This document shows, piece by piece, positions 9,910 through 18,513 of a stretch of DNA of 64,000 nucleotides (positions are counted from its first letter, which is position 1; every line of letters starts with the position of its first letter). The translations under genes were made by a program, and so were the position numbers. Source of the DNA: Owenweeksia sp. (GTDB taxonomy: Bacteria > Bacteroidota > Bacteroidia > Flavobacteriales > Schleiferiaceae). The notes beneath the pieces were generated by a model that had not been told where the DNA came from, searched no databases, and worked only from the letters and a program-made list of their open reading frames with translations. The DNA lies in NCBI GenBank assembly GCA_002695025.1, contig NZNV01000017.1:620001-684000 (forward strand), read 5' to 3'.

Positions 9910-10629
9910 ATGGCATTAGACGTAAATAAGAACAGTTATACTTTCATGTTTGCTGCAATCATGGTAATTGTAGTGGCAGCTCTGTTATCCTTCGCAGCTA
10001 CTTCACTAAAACCTATGCAGGATGAGAATGTTAAACGTGAGAAGATGCAGAATATCCTGGCTTCTATATCTGTGGATGTAGAGCGGGATGGAGCCGAAGA
10101 GAAGTATAAAGAGTATATCAAGCAGGAACTGGTGATAAAGAACGGTAAGATTGAAGAAGGTGTGGATGCCTTTACCGTGGAAATGTCCAAAGAAGTGGCC
10201 AAGCCTGTTGAGGAACGGAATGCACCTCTCTACGTGGCCGAAAAGGAAGGTCAAACCTATTACATCATTCCATTGAGGGGTAAAGGTCTTTGGGGTCCCA
10301 TTTGGGGATATATGTCGCTAAGTGCGGATGCAAGCACCGTATATGGTGCTGTGTTTGACCACAAAGGCGAAACCCCGGGATTGGGTGCGGAGATCGTTAC
10401 ACCCATGTTCTCCGAGCAGTTCCATGAAAAGAAAATACTGGATGCCGATAAGGAATTTGTGAGCATTGAAGTACGCAAGGGTGATGCGGCCGGTGATTAC
10501 CAGGTAGACGGTATCAGCGGTGGTACTATTACCTCTCAGGGCGTACAGGCTATGATCCAGGATAATGTGGCAGCCTACTTTCCCTTCCTGCTGAGCTACC
10601 AGCCCGGTACCGCTACAGCAATGAAGTAA
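9910..10629 (+). CDS. nqrC: Na+-NQR subunit C, FMN-carrying subunit
   Basis: Periplasmic FMN-bearing subunit anchored by one N-terminal membrane span (residues about 12-32, [19 protein letters not shown]). The 239-residue protein has the conserved WGPIWGY segment and a C-terminal flavinylation motif [12 protein letters not shown]. The acceptor would be Thr206 (codon 10525-10527). The usual motif is SGAT; here the residue before the threonine is glycine (SGGT). The gap to nqrD is short and contains both a TTG and an ATG candidate start. Confidence 0.96.
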   Translation: MALDVNKNSYTFMFAAIMVIVVAALLSFAATSLKPMQDENVKREKMQNILASISVDVERDGAEEKYKEYIKQELVIKNGKIEEGVDAFTVEMSKEVAKPVEERNAPLYVAEKEGQTYYIIPLRGKGLWGPIWGYMSLSADASTVYGAVFDHKGETPGLGAEIVTPMFSEQFHEKKILDADKEFVSIEVRKGDAAGDYQVDGISGGTITSQGVQAMIQDNVAAYFPFLLSYQPGTATAMK

Positions 10630-10676
10630 GTAAATCCAAAAACTTAAAAGCATTGGACAACAATAATAAAGCAGAT

Positions 10677-11363
10677 ATGGCCGAAGTAACCGAAGCTTTA
10701 GAAAAGCAGAAAAAACAAAGAGAGCCACTCTTTAGTAAAAAGAACCGTAAGCTCCTCAGTGATCCCTTTAATGATGATAACCCTATTACCGTGCAGGTGT
10801 TGGGTATCTGCTCGGCACTGGCCATCACCGTAAAACTGTATCCGGCCATCGTTATGGCCATTTCGGTAATGGTGGTACTGGCTGCAGGTAACGTAATCAT
10901 TTCGCTGATGCGTAACCTTATTCCCAACCGTATCCGTATCATCGTGCAACTGGTGGTGGTAGCGTCACTGGTAATCCTGGTGGACCAGGTATTGAAAGCT
11001 TACGTATATGATGTATCCAAGGAACTTTCGGTTTTTGTGGGTCTGATCATCACCAACTGTATCATCATGGGACGTTTTGAAGCCTTTGCTTTAGGCAATG
11101 GCCCCTGGAAATCGTTCCTGGACGGTATTGGTAACGCGGCCGGTTATGGTATTATCCTCATTATTGTGGCTTTTTTCCGTGAGCTTCTGGGCTCAGGACA
11201 ACTTTTAGGTATGCAGATCATTCCCGAAAGCTGGTACCTGGATAACGGAGGCTTTTATAGTGATAACGGCTTCTTCCTTTTGCCTCCCATGGCACTTATT
11301 GCAGTGGGTATTATTATCTGGATCCAAAGATCCCGTAACCGTGAATTAATCGAAGAAAACTAA
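10677..11363 (+). CDS. nqrD: Na+-NQR subunit D
   Basis: Six-helix membrane subunit that, with NqrE, holds the intramembrane iron centre between paired cysteines (here ITNCIIMGR) and forms part of the redox-driven Na+ path. With the ATG at 10677 the protein is 228 residues and begins [15 protein letters not shown] codon at 10653 would add eight residues (MDNNNKAD). I prefer the ATG because the conserved part starts only at about [12 protein letters not shown]. It follows nqrC by 47 bp and precedes nqrE by 10 bp. Confidence 0.94.
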   Translation: MAEVTEALEKQKKQREPLFSKKNRKLLSDPFNDDNPITVQVLGICSALAITVKLYPAIVMAISVMVVLAAGNVIISLMRNLIPNRIRIIVQLVVVASLVILVDQVLKAYVYDVSKELSVFVGLIITNCIIMGRFEAFALGNGPWKSFLDGIGNAAGYGIILIIVAFFRELLGSGQLLGMQIIPESWYLDNGGFYSDNGFFLLPPMALIAVGIIIWIQRSRNRELIEEN

Positions 11364-11373
11364 GAGAACGGAC

Positions 11374-11991
11374 ATGCAAGATATTATCAACATATTCGTA
11401 AAAGCCATCTTTGTAGAGAACATGATCTTTGCCTTCTTCCTGGGCATGTGTTCTTACCTGGCAGTTTCCAAAAAAGTAAGCACGGGTGTGGGCCTGGGTG
11501 CGGCAGTGATCTTTGTATTGGGTATTACTGTACCTATCAACTACCTGCTGGAAAACTACGTATTGAAAGAGGGAGCTTTAAGCTGGCTCGGTCCTCAGTT
11601 TGCTGAGGTAGACCTGAGCTTCCTTTCCTTCATTATGTTCATTGCGGTAATTGCTTCTTTGGTGCAGCTGGTAGAGATGATCGTAGAGAAATTTGCGCCT
11701 GCCTTATACGGTGCACTGGGTATATTTCTGCCTCTTATCGCGGTAAACTGTTCCATCCTGGGAGGTTCACTCTTCATGCAGGAGCGTAATTATAACAACA
11801 TTGCCGAAGCATCTGCTTTTGGTATAGGTAGTGGTATCGGCTGGTTCCTGGCTATTGTAGCCATTGCAGCCATCCGTGAAAAGATCCGTTACTCCAACGT
11901 ACCTGCCCCTTTGCGTGGACTGGGTATCACGTTTATTGTTACCGGCCTTATGGGAATTGCCTTTATGGCTTTTATGGGAATTAAACTCTAA
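11374..11991 (+). CDS. nqrE: Na+-NQR subunit E
   Basis: Six-helix membrane partner of NqrD, related to it by inverted topology. The 205-residue protein has the conserved N-terminal segment [19 protein letters not shown] and the cysteine motif [10 protein letters not shown] that contributes to the shared iron site. The length is typical. It lies between nqrD (10-bp gap) and nqrF (25-bp gap). Confidence 0.96.
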   Translation: MQDIINIFVKAIFVENMIFAFFLGMCSYLAVSKKVSTGVGLGAAVIFVLGITVPINYLLENYVLKEGALSWLGPQFAEVDLSFLSFIMFIAVIASLVQLVEMIVEKFAPALYGALGIFLPLIAVNCSILGGSLFMQERNYNNIAEASAFGIGSGIGWFLAIVAIAAIREKIRYSNVPAPLRGLGITFIVTGLMGIAFMAFMGIKL

Positions 11992-12016
11992 CTGATTTTA
12001 AAGAAGAAAGCAGACC

Positions 12017-13330
12017 ATGGTATTTTTGGCAACATCTACGGTTATCATTTCCAGTATAATCGTATTTTTTATAGTGATCATCCTGTTAGTGTCCATACTG
12101 CTGGGCGCAAAAGCCAAATTGGCTCCTTCAGGTCCGGTTACTCTGGATATTAATGGAGAATCCCGGGAAGTGGAATCCGGTAACACCCTTTTATCAACTT
12201 TGTCTAACCAGAAGATATTCCTGCCTTCCGCTTGCGGAGGTGGAGGCACCTGCGCCATGTGTAAGTGCCAGGTTCTGGAAGGTGGTGGCGAAATTTTGCC
12301 TACTGAAGTAGGTTATTTTACCCGGAAGGAAGTTCAGGAAAACTGGCGCCTGGGTTGCCAGGTAAAGGTGAAGAATGATATAAAGGTGAAGGTTCCGGAA
12401 GAAGTGTTCGGGATCAAGGAATGGGAGGCTACCGTGGTTTCCAACTATAACGTGGCTACCTATATTAAGGAGTTTGTGGTGGAGATCCCTGAAGATATGG
12501 ATTATAAAGCCGGTGGCTATATCCAGATCAAGATACCACCCTGTGAGGTGAAATTTTCGGATATGGACATTAAGGCCCACCCTAAGGATCACCCGGGGGA
12601 GCCTGATAAATTTGAAAAGGACTGGTCCGAAGGTCCATTTGCTATGCGTCACCTCGTGATGAAGAATGATGAAGAAGTGGTGCGTGCGTATTCTATGGCT
12701 TCCTATCCTGCAGAAGGACGGAACATTATGCTGAATGTGCGTGTGGCAGCGCCTCCTTTTGACCGCGCTAAAAATACCTGGACAGATATCAACCCGGGTA
12801 TTGCTTCATCCTACATCTTTAACCTGAAGCCCGGTGATAAGTGTACCATTTCCGGACCTTACGGAGAGTTCTTCATCAAGGAAACGGATGCCGAGATGTT
12901 GTACATAGGTGGTGGTGCCGGTATGGCGCCCATGCGTTCCCATATTTACCATTTGTTCAGAACTCTGGAAACCGGTAGAAAAGTATCCTACTGGTACGGA
13001 GGCCGTTCACGTGACGAATTGTTCTACATTCACTATTTCCGTGAGATTGAAGAAAACTTCCCGAACTTTAAGTTCTATATGGTATTGTCTGACGCCAAGC
13101 CTGAAGACAATTGGGTAGAGAAGAAGGATATTGACGATGAGAAGGGAGATGGTTTTGTGGGCTTTGTACACAATGCGGTTATTGAGCAGTACCTGAGCAA
13201 GCACCCCGAGCCGGAAGAAATAGAATTTTACTTCTGCGGACCTCCCTTGATGAACGCTGCAGTTATCAAAATGTGTGATGACTGGGGTGTGCCACCAGAG
13301 AACGTATCGTTTGACGATTTCGGAAGCTAA
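12017..13330 (+). CDS. nqrF: Na+-NQR subunit F, NADH-oxidising flavoprotein
   Basis: Entry point for electrons: it oxidises NADH with FAD and passes electrons through a [2Fe-2S] cluster. The 437-residue protein has one N-terminal membrane anchor (residues about 8-30). A plant-type ferredoxin domain carries ligands C73, C79, C82 and C114 ([17 protein letters not shown]). A ferredoxin-reductase module follows, with the FAD motif RAYSMASYP and the NAD site [12 protein letters not shown]. The C-terminal [13 protein letters not shown] segment is also conserved. Last gene of the operon; a strong hairpin terminator lies 41 bp downstream. Confidence 0.97.
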   Translation: MVFLATSTVIISSIIVFFIVIILLVSILLGAKAKLAPSGPVTLDINGESREVESGNTLLSTLSNQKIFLPSACGGGGTCAMCKCQVLEGGGEILPTEVGYFTRKEVQENWRLGCQVKVKNDIKVKVPEEVFGIKEWEATVVSNYNVATYIKEFVVEIPEDMDYKAGGYIQIKIPPCEVKFSDMDIKAHPKDHPGEPDKFEKDWSEGPFAMRHLVMKNDEEVVRAYSMASYPAEGRNIMLNVRVAAPPFDRAKNTWTDINPGIASSYIFNLKPGDKCTISGPYGEFFIKETDAEMLYIGGGAGMAPMRSHIYHLFRTLETGRKVSYWYGGRSRDELFYIHYFREIEENFPNFKFYMVLSDAKPEDNWVEKKDIDDEKGDGFVGFVHNAVIEQYLSKHPEPEEIEFYFCGPPLMNAAVIKMCDDWGVPPENVSFDDFGS

Positions 13331-13371
13331 TCGCTAATCAAGAAATCAGAACCTTAGATTCAAGATAAAAG

Positions 13372-13405
13372 AAAAGCGGCCCCGGGTGCCCGGGGCCGCT
13401 TTTTT
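13372..13405. terminator. Bidirectional terminator between nqrF and the sheath gene
   Basis: A perfect GC-rich stem, GCGGCCCCGGG (13376-13386) with CCCGGGGCCGC (13389-13399), is flanked by AAAA on the left and TTTTTT on the right. It can end transcription of nqrF (+) and also of the convergent sheath gene (-). Confidence 0.93.
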
Positions 13406-13428
13406 ATTGGGGCTCAATGGTGTACAGA

Positions 13429-14919
13429 TCAGGATTTCTGCATTTGTTGCTGAAAAGTCATCTCAATGAATTCAGCGGGACGGCTTATGGCAACAAGCAC
13501 CGTAACCCGCATAATGCCCTCCAGTATATCTTCAGAGGTCATCGTGGAGCCCAGCCCCACCGAAACACTATAGGCATCATTGGGCTTTGCCCCTGCCAAT
13601 CCACCTTGTTTCCAGATGCCGCTCAGGAAGTTTTCGATCATGCCTTTAATCGTGATCCAGGTATTGGCCACATTGGGCTCAAAAACATAGGCCTGGCATG
13701 CGGCCTTGATGGATTGCTCCAGCATGATCATCGTGCGCCTCACGTTAATGTACCGCCAGTCATTACTGTTCCCATCCAAAGTGCGGGCGCCCCACACCAG
13801 TATTCCTTCACCAATAAAGGTTCGCAAGGCATTCACAGCTTTACCGTTTAGTGGGGTGTTAAGGTCTTCCTGTTCTGCATGACTGATATTTACCGAGGGG
13901 GCTATCACGGAGCTGAGGCTCACATTTGCCGGAGCTTTCCAAACACCACGGTTGTTATCCACCATGGTATATACCCCCGCCATGGCGGATGCGGGCGGCA
14001 GAAAGTTCAGGTCCTTTTGTATATCCAGCATGATGTTGGAAAAAGTAGGACTTATGGCGGTAAGTGTCAAACTTAGCTCTTTCACCTTATGACCGTGTTG
14101 ATCATCCTCCATTACGGAAGGAATACTATTTATGAGATCCCTTATTTGGCCTGTTCGCGGATCTTCACCTTCATTTGCAGAGGGAGATATATTAAACTCC
14201 TTGTACAGTATACCTTGAAGTGTTTCTATACTCCCTGAACTCAGGTTATTCAGATCCAACTCCTGCGGGCTTACTATTGTAGTATGCAGCCAGGGGTAAT
14301 AGGTAGCACCATAAGATAGATGGTTTGTAGAAATGCCATCTCTGAAAGCGGTAATAACGTCTTCATCATCATTAGTGCGGGGGAGATAACCCTGGTAAAT
14401 ATCCAGTATTGCCACCCGGCTTTCCATTTCGCCACAGTGATCCAGCATATTCTCCTGCAAAGTATAACAATCGGCCTGTTGCAGTTTTACCGCCTCAGGA
14501 ATAACCAGCATAGTGGGTTCCTGTTCCTTTTCCAGGGGTTTAATACCTTTCTGCAACGGCTGCAGGCTAATCTCATCGGTGTAATTGCCTACGGAAATAA
14601 TGTAGCACGGCCCTCCGCCATTTTGGAAGAAAAACCGCAAAGCGTTGTAAAAAATATAGGGCTGTCCTGTGGCTGTAACTACGGGTTCGTTGTCGCTTTG
14701 GCTAAGCTCATATTGTGGTACCGGACCCTCACCAAAGTACTGGATGTATTCAACCAGGGATGTGATCCTGAAAGGCTTGTTAAGCAGAGATTTGTGGACA
14801 TTTTCGGCTCTTTCAGTGTAGCCAATAAAGGCCGGCACTGCGGTGGCTACTTCAACTACCGAATTGGGGAAGGCGTCTTTTTCAACAATATAAACGCCCG
14901 GAGTTTTCATTGGAGGCAT
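13429..14919 (-). CDS. Phage-type contractile tail sheath protein (orphan)
   Basis: Homologue of the sheath subunits of contractile phage tails and related injection machines. From ATG at 14919 the product is 496 residues. The N-terminus PGVYIVEKDAFPNSV is the usual sheath start. The C-terminal third has GEGILVWGARTLDG, RYINVRR and SVSVGLGSTMTSEDILEG...MRVTVLVAISRPAEF, the conserved sheath domain. An upstream in-frame ATG at 14961 would add 14 residues with no family resemblance. No tube, baseplate, spike, LysM or ATPase gene lies nearby, so it cannot encode a complete machine alone. It sits inverted between nqrF and apbE, two genes that often adjoin in Bacteroidetes. No signal peptide is present. 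Confidence 0.9.
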   Translation of the reverse strand: MPPMKTPGVYIVEKDAFPNSVVEVATAVPAFIGYTERAENVHKSLLNKPFRITSLVEYIQYFGEGPVPQYELSQSDNEPVVTATGQPYIFYNALRFFFQNGGGPCYIISVGNYTDEISLQPLQKGIKPLEKEQEPTMLVIPEAVKLQQADCYTLQENMLDHCGEMESRVAILDIYQGYLPRTNDDEDVITAFRDGISTNHLSYGATYYPWLHTTIVSPQELDLNNLSSGSIETLQGILYKEFNISPSANEGEDPRTGQIRDLINSIPSVMEDDQHGHKVKELSLTLTAISPTFSNIMLDIQKDLNFLPPASAMAGVYTMVDNNRGVWKAPANVSLSSVIAPSVNISHAEQEDLNTPLNGKAVNALRTFIGEGILVWGARTLDGNSNDWRYINVRRTMIMLEQSIKAACQAYVFEPNVANTWITIKGMIENFLSGIWKQGGLAGAKPNDAYSVSVGLGSTMTSEDILEGIMRVTVLVAISRPAEFIEMTFQQQMQKS

Positions 14920-15190
14920 AAGAGTTTGGTTTGGATAAGTTAAAATGATGGGCCTACGCATTAGGCTTCGTCTAATGTAAATCTAATTAAGCTTGCCCTA
15001 TAATTGCACCCTATCTTTTTTAGTTTCGCTGAGTGTCCGCCTATGGAGGATGTACCAAAGAATGATTGCTCGGCCTGAGTTTTAAATCGCAGGTGAAATA
15101 TAGACTTGAATTCAGCAAGCTGGAAGTAAGATAAATGAAATCATTAGGAAGCATTTAATTCAAAATTTCAAAAAAGTGGAAGCATTCCGC

Positions 15191-15198
15191 TAATTTTG
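15191..15198 (+). promoter_or_regulatory. -7 element immediately before apbE
   Basis: TAATTTTG matches TAnnTTTG and ends only 5 bp before the apbE ATG (15204), so the transcript would be leaderless or nearly so. No TTG lies at the usual -33 distance. Confidence 0.45.
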
Positions 15199-15203
15199 AT
15201 CTC

Positions 15204-16223
15204 ATGAAAAAATCCGGCATTTTGGGCCTGCTGGCCCTTCTTTTGGCGATTAGTGCATCCTGTGAACAAGAACCTCAGCTTATCCAGGTAACCAATACCG
15301 GTTATGCCCAGGGTTCAACCTTCCAGATCAAGTACCGGGTGCTGGAAGGAAAAGATTATTCCGAAGAGATCAAGGGAATTTTTGAAGCCGTGGATGCTTC
15401 TATGAGTACTTATCAATCCAGCTCATTGATCTCCATGATCAATAAAGGGGATACGCTGGTGACGGTAGACAGCCTTTTTCAGCCAGTGCTGAAACGTTCC
15501 CTGGAAGTGAGCAAGGAGTCCAACGGGCAGTTTGACCCTACCATAGGTCCTATGGTGGAACTTTGGGGCTTTGGTCTTTCCAAACAACACGAAGTGGATT
15601 CCGCCCGGGTGGACAGCATTAAGGCCTTTATAGGTTACCAGAACCTGCGTCAGGAGGGTAGGCAGGTAAGTATTCCCAAAGGTTTTAAACTGGATTTTAA
15701 CGCTATTGCCCAGGGCTATACCGTTGATGTTATAGCCACCTTCCTGGAAGCTAAGGGCATTGAGAACTATATGGTGGAAGTAGGTGGAGAGGTGCGCGCC
15801 CGAGGTACCAATACCGATGGTGAGGTATGGAAGATCGGTATTGATAAACCCAGTGAAGAGCTGGATGAGGCAGACCGCTTCCAGGTGATCATTGGTCTGA
15901 AGGATGCTGCCCTGGCTACTTCCGGTAACTACCGCAAATTCTGGGTGGATGAAGCCACCGGGATGAAATACGCCCATACCATCAACCCCGAAACCGGTTT
16001 TCCGGCCCGTAACCGACTTTTGAGTGTATCCATTATAGCGCTCAACGCTATGGATGCCGATGCTTACGCTACCCTGTGCATGGTGAAAGGGGTGCAAAAA
16101 GCCATTGAGTTCCTTAACTCCAAAACCGGCCTGGAAGGTTACCTGATCTATACCGATGAGGACGGAGACTGGCAGGTGTACCAAACTAAGGGTTTTGAAA
16201 AATACGTTATTTCTAAGATCTGA
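15204..16223 (+). CDS. apbE: FAD:protein FMN transferase
   Basis: Mg2+-dependent flavin transferase that links FMN by phosphoester bond to threonines of NqrB and NqrC on the periplasmic side. The 339-residue protein has a lipoprotein signal with lipobox AISASC (C20). Family motifs include MSTYQSSSLISMIN, VEVGGEVRARG, HTINPETGFPA and DADAYATLCMV. Its natural substrates are encoded directly upstream (nqrB, nqrC). The two loci are separated by the inverted sheath gene, and a strong terminator precedes it, so it needs its own promoter. Confidence 0.96.
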   Translation: MKKSGILGLLALLLAISASCEQEPQLIQVTNTGYAQGSTFQIKYRVLEGKDYSEEIKGIFEAVDASMSTYQSSSLISMINKGDTLVTVDSLFQPVLKRSLEVSKESNGQFDPTIGPMVELWGFGLSKQHEVDSARVDSIKAFIGYQNLRQEGRQVSIPKGFKLDFNAIAQGYTVDVIATFLEAKGIENYMVEVGGEVRARGTNTDGEVWKIGIDKPSEELDEADRFQVIIGLKDAALATSGNYRKFWVDEATGMKYAHTINPETGFPARNRLLSVSIIALNAMDADAYATLCMVKGVQKAIEFLNSKTGLEGYLIYTDEDGDWQVYQTKGFEKYVISKI

Positions 16224-16270
16224 TCCCCGTATTGGGGTTTTATAGGGGTAGTAAAACACGCCTGTAAACC

Positions 16271-16298
16271 AAAAAAACAACCCGGCTAATACCGGGTT
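16271..16298. terminator. Terminator hairpin between apbE and the 101-aa gene
   Basis: Stem AACCCGG (16279-16285) and CCGGGTT (16292-16298). Read on the minus strand it is followed by GTTTTTTT, a good U-tract for the minus-strand 101-aa gene. In the plus direction the U-tract is weak. Confidence 0.7.
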
Positions 16299-16331
16299 TC
16301 GTGGGAACCTTCGGAGCTTGCTGGTTACGGT

Positions 16332-16637
16332 CTACGTGCCGGAATACCCGAACTGGGCCTGGTAGGTATTCATGTCAAAATTAAAACCAACCGGAGTGGC
16401 AGACTGTAAAAGACTGACCAGCGGAGCCAGGGCCTGCACCGGCATACGCACGTTAAAATCGCTGACGTATACATTATTACCCGGTACCTGGTCATAGGGC
16501 AGGTCAAAGAACTGTACGTTCAATGTTCTACCCGTATTCCCCAAAGGAGCGGTAAGGTTGGCCACGGTTTTCTGGCTGTTGTAAGGACTGGTTTCAATCG
16601 TCAGTTCGTACGAAGTAATTTGATACTGGTAACTCAT
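16332..16637 (-). CDS. Small protein of unknown function (101 aa)
   Basis: Not recognised. Starting at the ATG at 16637 gives 101 residues beginning MSYQYQITSYELTIETSPYN. An upstream ATG at 16679 would add 14 residues that lie across an inverted repeat and look like leader sequence. No signal peptide or membrane span is seen; the sequence is rich in Gln, Asn, Tyr and Thr and looks beta-structured. It ends at a terminator. A perfect 11-bp inverted repeat spans its leader (16654-16691). It lies within the stretch of minus-strand phage-like genes. Its leader has an AAACCTTT motif similar to those of the collar and 541-aa genes, so it may belong to that set. Confidence 0.7.
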   Translation of the reverse strand: MSYQYQITSYELTIETSPYNSQKTVANLTAPLGNTGRTLNVQFFDLPYDQVPGNNVYVSDFNVRMPVQALAPLVSLLQSATPVGFNFDMNTYQAQFGYSGT

Positions 16638-16653
16638 GATTTTTAGTTTTAAA

Positions 16654-16691
16654 GGTTTCTGATGCATCGGTTGATCCATACATCAGAAACC
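16654..16691. repeat. Perfect 11-bp inverted repeat upstream of the 101-aa gene
   Basis: GGTTTCTGATG (16654-16664) and CATCAGAAACC (16681-16691) are exact reverse complements separated by 16 bp. It lies in the leader or promoter of the minus-strand gene starting at 16637 and has no U-tract, so an operator or leader hairpin is more likely than a terminator. Confidence 0.75.
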
Positions 16692-16757
16692 AAAACTAGC
16701 TCGCTGTCAAAAGCCGGGCTTGAGTGAAAATGTCCGTTTTACAAAAATCCGTATTGT

Positions 16758-16786
16758 AGGGCGTATAACCCGTAAAAATACGCCCT
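16758..16786. repeat. 9-bp inverted repeat in the S41 peptidase upstream region
   Basis: AGGGCGTAT (16758-16766) and ATACGCCCT (16778-16786) are exact reverse complements with an 11-bp spacer, 73 bp before the S41 peptidase start. It could be an operator for either divergent gene. Confidence 0.55.
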
Positions 16787-16858
16787 TTACTATCCCGAAC
16801 GTTTAGTTAAATAAAAACCCCGGAACCATTTGAAATAGTTGTCTAATTTAGGAGTCTT

Positions 16859-18229
16859 ATGAAAAATTGGCTTTCCCTACTTCTGCTAATGTTGGGCTTT
16901 TCTTCCTACGCCCAGGAAATAGCATTGGAAAAAACAGTTCAGGATCTCACCCAGCTAAAGGAAGCAATCCAAACCTATAACCCGGCCCTGGAATTGTATA
17001 ATCCGGGTTTTGAGAAGCAATCCGCAGCGCTGATCAACGGCATAGAAAAAGACCCGCTTCCCTTGGTGGACTATTTTAAATACGTAAGTCAAATGTGTGC
17101 CCTGAGTAATGAAGGTCATTTTGCCCTGGGCAACTGGGAAGACACCGTACACAGCGGCTTCCTGGATAATCGGTATCGTTATATGCCTCTTTCGGTAAAA
17201 ATACTGGAAGGGAAGATGTACGTCTGGGTCGATAATTCCGATGAGGATGAGATGAAGCGCGGGGATGAAATAATGGCCATCAACAACTGGCCGGCCATCA
17301 ATATCCTCGATCTTATTTACAAAGCCTTTCCTTCGGATGGTGGGATCACAACCTACGTAGATCGTAATATAGAGCTCGGCTTTTCATGGCTGTACTACTT
17401 CTACATCGGTCAGCCGGAGTATTTTGACCTGCGGGTAAGGACTACCAGCGGAACGGTAAGGGATTATCGTATTAAAGCTTTAACGCGGGAGGAACAGTTC
17501 GCCAATTTTGAGCAATACTACCCGAAACTGAGCCAGGCTCGTGTTATAGACACCGCAGGCTTTTATGAACTGACTCACGAAGGGGATATTGCCTTTCTTA
17601 CCCTCCCTTCATTTGACTATAGCCGCGTAGAAGCCTATGATGTGAAAGCCAAAAAAATGTATAAGGAGATTTTTAAATCTCTTGAGGGGGATTCCATCAA
17701 ATACCTGATAGTGGATCTTCGTGATAATACCGGTGGCCGTAACGAGTTTGCGGATAAAGCAGTCCCTTACTTGTTGCAGGAAAAATCAAAAGATCCCTTT
17801 TTGAAAAAAACCATCTCATGGAAGGGTAAAAGCAAAAAGTACAAAACGCCCCGCCCTTCGAGGTATGCTTTTAAAGGAAAGGTATACGTGTTGGTAAACG
17901 GCAGGACCTACTCGGCAGGAAGTACCCTGGCCCGCTACATTAAGGAATATGCCAATGCCGTGGTAATAGGGAAGGAGACCGGTACCCGCTATGAAGGCTT
18001 TGCCGCAGGCTCAAAGGAATATATTACCCTGGATAATAGTGGTATACGTATTGGTATTCCCCGCTACCACATCCTTTTCCCACCCGCCAGAAAGCAGAAG
18101 ACCTCCAACCGTGGATTACTGCCGGATCATCAGACGTATGATAGCGTTCAGGATGTTATGCAGGAAAAAGACGTGCATATCGAAAAGGTTCGGGCGCTTA
18201 TTGATAAGTCACGGAGGAGTTCTAAATAA
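16859..18229 (+). CDS. S41 family (tail-specific type) serine peptidase
   Basis: Secreted peptidase of the C-terminal-processing family. The 456-residue protein has a signal peptide (residues about 1-18, ending SSYAQ) and a PDZ-like region around residues 110-160 (MYVWVDNSDEDEMKRGDEI). The S41 catalytic domain has DLRDNTGGRNEF and YSAGST, with nucleophile Ser352. VVIGKETGTRYEG follows. The Ser-Ala-Gly motif and downstream conserved stretch are intact. It probably acts in the periplasm or outside the cell; the substrate is unknown. It stands alone between minus-strand genes and does not look functionally tied to them. Confidence 0.9.
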   Translation: MKNWLSLLLLMLGFSSYAQEIALEKTVQDLTQLKEAIQTYNPALELYNPGFEKQSAALINGIEKDPLPLVDYFKYVSQMCALSNEGHFALGNWEDTVHSGFLDNRYRYMPLSVKILEGKMYVWVDNSDEDEMKRGDEIMAINNWPAINILDLIYKAFPSDGGITTYVDRNIELGFSWLYYFYIGQPEYFDLRVRTTSGTVRDYRIKALTREEQFANFEQYYPKLSQARVIDTAGFYELTHEGDIAFLTLPSFDYSRVEAYDVKAKKMYKEIFKSLEGDSIKYLIVDLRDNTGGRNEFADKAVPYLLQEKSKDPFLKKTISWKGKSKKYKTPRPSRYAFKGKVYVLVNGRTYSAGSTLARYIKEYANAVVIGKETGTRYEGFAAGSKEYITLDNSGIRIGIPRYHILFPPARKQKTSNRGLLPDHQTYDSVQDVMQEKDVHIEKVRALIDKSRRSSK

Positions 18230-18377
18230 TTATTTTACCCGGCACTGGCCAGGCCACATCCCAAACATACTCTGATACTAAGGTATTCCGTTCATTTGGT
18301 AACACCCTTTATCACCATCCTCACCTTCATAATCCAATAACCGTTCACACTCTTTCAGGAGCTACCCATTGGCCCTG

Positions 18378-18395
18378 CTTTGATACGTGTCAAAG
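18378..18395. repeat. Near-palindrome CTTTGA-TCAAAG
   Basis: CTTTGA (18378-18383) and TCAAAG (18390-18395) flank TACGTG, an 18-bp near-palindrome centred on ACGT. It lies in the 284-bp gap between the convergent S41 peptidase and the 272-aa gene. Confidence 0.5.
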
Positions 18396-18418
18396 GCGTG
18401 GATACCCCATGGATAAAG

Positions 18419-18455
18419 CATGGATAAGGTATGCTACACGCATACCTTATCCATG
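18419..18455. repeat. Perfect 16-bp inverted repeat, strong hairpin
   Basis: CATGGATAAGGTATGC (18419-18434) pairs exactly with GCATACCTTATCCATG (18440-18455) around a 5-nt loop TACAC. There is no U-tract on either side. It lies 59 bp after the end of the minus-strand 272-aa gene. It shares the core ATAAGGTAT with another inverted repeat at 21936-21962, on the other side of the collar gene set. Confidence 0.85.
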
Positions 18456-18513
18456 TCAATAACCAACAAGCGCTCGGCTTTATTCAATAAAACCTATACC
18501 GAACCGGCTCCCA

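Noticed and set aside
14320-14943. 207-codon plus-strand frame antisense to the sheath gene
   Set aside because: The minus-strand sheath protein has family motifs over this whole stretch, so the plus frame is a shadow.
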